A stretch of DNA of 62,011 nucleotides from Gammaproteobacteria bacterium (GTDB lineage Bacteria; Pseudomonadota; Gammaproteobacteria; Steroidobacterales; Steroidobacteraceae). Below, piece by piece: positions 60,208 through 62,011 of this stretch. The stretch spans positions 1-62,011 of the forward strand of contig JAABQQ010000282.1 of NCBI GenBank assembly GCA_011391405.1, in the 5' to 3' direction. The position numbers and the translations under genes are program-made. The notes under the pieces are model-generated. The model was not told the DNA's origin. It saw only the letters and a list, made by a program, of their open reading frames with translations, and did no database searches. Position 1 is the stretch's first letter. Every line of letters starts with the position of its first letter.

Positions 60208-62011
60208 GTGAGGCGTCCCATCTTGAGCAAGACGACGGCACGCAAACCGGTCAGGAAGCATCCCGCCAGCAAGTCCGCACCGGCGGCCAAAGGCAAGGCT
60301 GCGCTGAGCCGCAAGGCAGCGGCGCCTGCCAAGGCGAAGCCGGCAGTGAAGAAGGCTGCGAAGCCTGCGGCCAAGTCCGCCAAAGTCGTCAAGCCGGCGA
60401 CCAGCCAGCGCAAGGTCGCTGCTGCTGTACCGGTGAAGGCGGGACGCACACCCGTGGCGTCGGCCAAGTCCGCACCGGCCAAGTCCGCACCGGCGAAGCA
60501 CGCGCCGGTGAACGCTGGGGCCGCGCCTGTCGCCGTCAAACACGTCGCCGTCAAGCACGTTGCCGCCAAGCACGTCGTCGCCGCCGCGCCGACCAAGGCT
60601 GCGAAGGGTGCGGCGCCGGTGAAGGCTGTTGCGTCCGCGGCCAAGCCGGCCGCTGCCGTGCCGGTTGTCACCGCCGCTGCGAAAGAGAAGCCCGGGAAGG
60701 CCGGCCGCAAGGCAGGCAAGGAAAAAGCCGAGCGAATCGAGATCAAGCTGCCTGCCAGCACGCCAGAAGATCGCCAGTCGCAGCTCAAGCTGCTGATTGC
60801 GCGCGGCAAGGAGCAGAGCTTCCTGACGTACGCCGAAGTCAACGACCACCTGCCGTCCGAGATCGTCGATCCGGAGCAGATCGAAGACATCGTGCAGATG
60901 ATCAACGACATGGGCATCCCGGTGTACGAGAAGGCACCGGACGCCGAAGCGCTGCTGATGCGCGAGACGGTCGTTGCCGACGAAGAGGCGGCTGAGGAAG
61001 CCGCGCAGGCGCTCGCCACCACCGTCGACGCCGAATTCGGCCGCACCACCGACCCGGTCCGCATGTACATGCGCGAGATGGGCACGGTCGAGCTGCTCAC
61101 GCGTGAAGGCGAAATCGCGATTGCGAAGCGCATCGAGGAAGGCCTCGATTCAGTGCGTCGCGCGCTGTCGCACTATCCGCCGACCTTCGAATACATCCTG
61201 CGCGCTTACGAGCCGCTGAAGTCGGGCACGGGCCGCCTGGTCGACATCATTGTCGGCTTCGTCGACCCCAACGCGCCGGACGTCATCGCCGAACCGATCA
61301 ATCCGAAGCTGGCTGCGAAGGCAGCCCCGGAAGCCGAAGTCGAGGAAGAGGCTGCCGAAGGCGAAGAACGGAAGAAGAGGAAGCGCTCGAGACCGGCCCG
61401 GATCCGGAAGAGGCCGCGCGCCGCTTTGCCTCGCTTGGCAAGGTCTACGCGCAGGTCATGAAGTCGCTCGAGGAGAAAGGCAGCAAGGATCCAAAGACGG
61501 TCAAGCTGCGCAAGAAGCTCGCCGAAGAGTTCATGGAACTCAAGCTCTCGCCCAAGATGTTCGAGCAGCTCATCACGCAGCTGCGCGAGCACTTGAACGA
61601 AATCCGCTCGATCGAGAAAGCGATCATGCTGCGCTGCGTCCGCGACGCCGGCATGCCGCGCTCGGACTTCATCGAGACTTTCCCGCGCAACGAGACCAAC
61701 CTCACGTGGCTCGACAAGCACGTGCGGGCGAAGCGCAAGCACTCGGCCGCGCTCGCGAAGTTCCGCGAGGAGATCGAGCGCGAACAGAACCGGCTGGCCC
61801 TGAGCGAGAAGCGCGCGCGCCTGTCGATCGCCGAGATCAAGGAAATCAACCGCGAGATCGCCGTCGGCGAGGCGCAGGCCCGGCGCGCGAAGAAGGAGAT
61901 GGTCGAGGCCAACCTCCGTCTCGTGATCTCGATCGCGAAGAAGTACACGAACCGCGGCTTGCAGTTCCTGGACCTCATCCAGGAAGGCAACATTGGCCTG
62001 ATGAAGGCCGT
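60208..62011 (+). CDS. rpoD: RNA polymerase sigma-70 factor RpoD (3' truncated by window; apparent frameshift near 61370)
   Basis: Housekeeping sigma factor. Residues 1 to about 185 are an Ala/Lys/Pro/Val-rich tail absent from E. coli RpoD. Region 1.1 follows ([26 protein letters not shown]), then region 1.2 ([31 protein letters not shown]), an acidic stretch, the non-conserved region and, at the window end, region 2 ([31 protein letters not shown]). The frame of the first part ends at a stop near 61459, whereas the homologous sequence continues in another frame from about 61371 ([22 protein letters not shown]). One missing base around 61366-61371 explains this. Start: GTG 60208, or TTG 60223, which has GAGGCG in front. 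Confidence 0.93.

Noticed and set aside
61390..62011. The second part of rpoD as a separate gene
   Set aside because: It continues the sigma-70 non-coding region and region 2 exactly where the first part stops; a frameshift is simpler.
1..62011. tRNA or rRNA genes
   Set aside because: No T-arm GTTCRANNC context with paired acceptor ends or rRNA motif was found by eye; a covariance scan would settle it.

Overview
The window comes from a GC-rich gammaproteobacterium with a Pseudomonas/Xanthomonas-like gene order: a Chp chemosensory cluster (pilG-pilH-pilI-pilJ-chpA-chpC) beside gshB-tonB-yqgE-ruvX-pyrB; pilT-pilU next to yggS-proC-yggT-yggU; folK-folB-tsaD opposite rpsU-yqeY-dnaG-rpoD. It is almost entirely chromosomal core. 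I see no rRNA, tRNA, CRISPR array, insertion sequence or prophage. The lineage (perhaps near Nevskiales, Steroidobacteraceae or Xanthomonadales) is an inference from gene order and codon use only.

Layout. 1-3.1 kb: the end of pdxH, a membrane-anchored HEXXH protein, an ABC ATPase, an SMR exporter and an NmrA-like protein. 3.1-9.8 kb: hisN-like phosphatase, then a cobalamin block (riboswitch, btuB, PduO-type adenosyltransferase, btuF), with btuF co-oriented with ampD and ampE. 9.8-11.9 kb: bioA and rsmE. 11.9-21.6 kb: the Chp twitching-motility signalling operon. 21.7-26.6 kb: gshB, a TonB protein, yqgE, ruvX, pyrB and a PyrK-like protein. 27-29.6 kb: two orphan genes of unknown role. 30.1-33.5 kb: three tandem PilT-family ATPases. 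33.6-37.2 kb: yggS, proC, yggT, yggU, a DUF4426 lipoprotein and an HU-like protein. 37.2-42.6 kb: small hydrolases, MsrB, FKBP, PpnN and an L,D-transpeptidase. 42.6-46.7 kb: split class II (B12-dependent) ribonucleotide reductase, whose large subunit carries an intein. 47.3-56.6 kb: DegP, an NDUFA9-like protein, an aminopeptidase, cca, MidA, folM-like, folK, folB and tsaD. 56.7-62 kb: the rpsU-yqeY-dnaG-rpoD macromolecular synthesis locus. rpoD carries an apparent one-base frameshift and runs off the window.

Two themes tie genes together. First, B12: a cobalamin riboswitch, outer-membrane and periplasmic B12 import proteins, an adenosylating enzyme and an AdoCbl-dependent ribonucleotide reductase with NrdR-box-like sites upstream; a BtuC permease is not in the window. 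Second, type IV pili: retraction ATPases, the Chp pathway and a TonB protein.

The most unusual feature is in the gaps. Six intergenic elements of about 130-170 bp share one architecture (family I): a hairpin with conserved GCGCCGTGCGA and CGCTCAGGCGC flanks, followed 10-15 nt later by a near-perfect 23-32 bp hairpin whose 12-nt loop (GAAAGGCAGACA or its complement) is almost invariant while its stem differs from copy to copy. A second family (II, two copies) has a conserved, structured 59-nt core inside unrelated 23-27 bp arms. Both families occur as inverted pairs flanking about 180-230 bp of apparently non-coding DNA, and both show compensatory base changes. I do not recognise family I as a named element.
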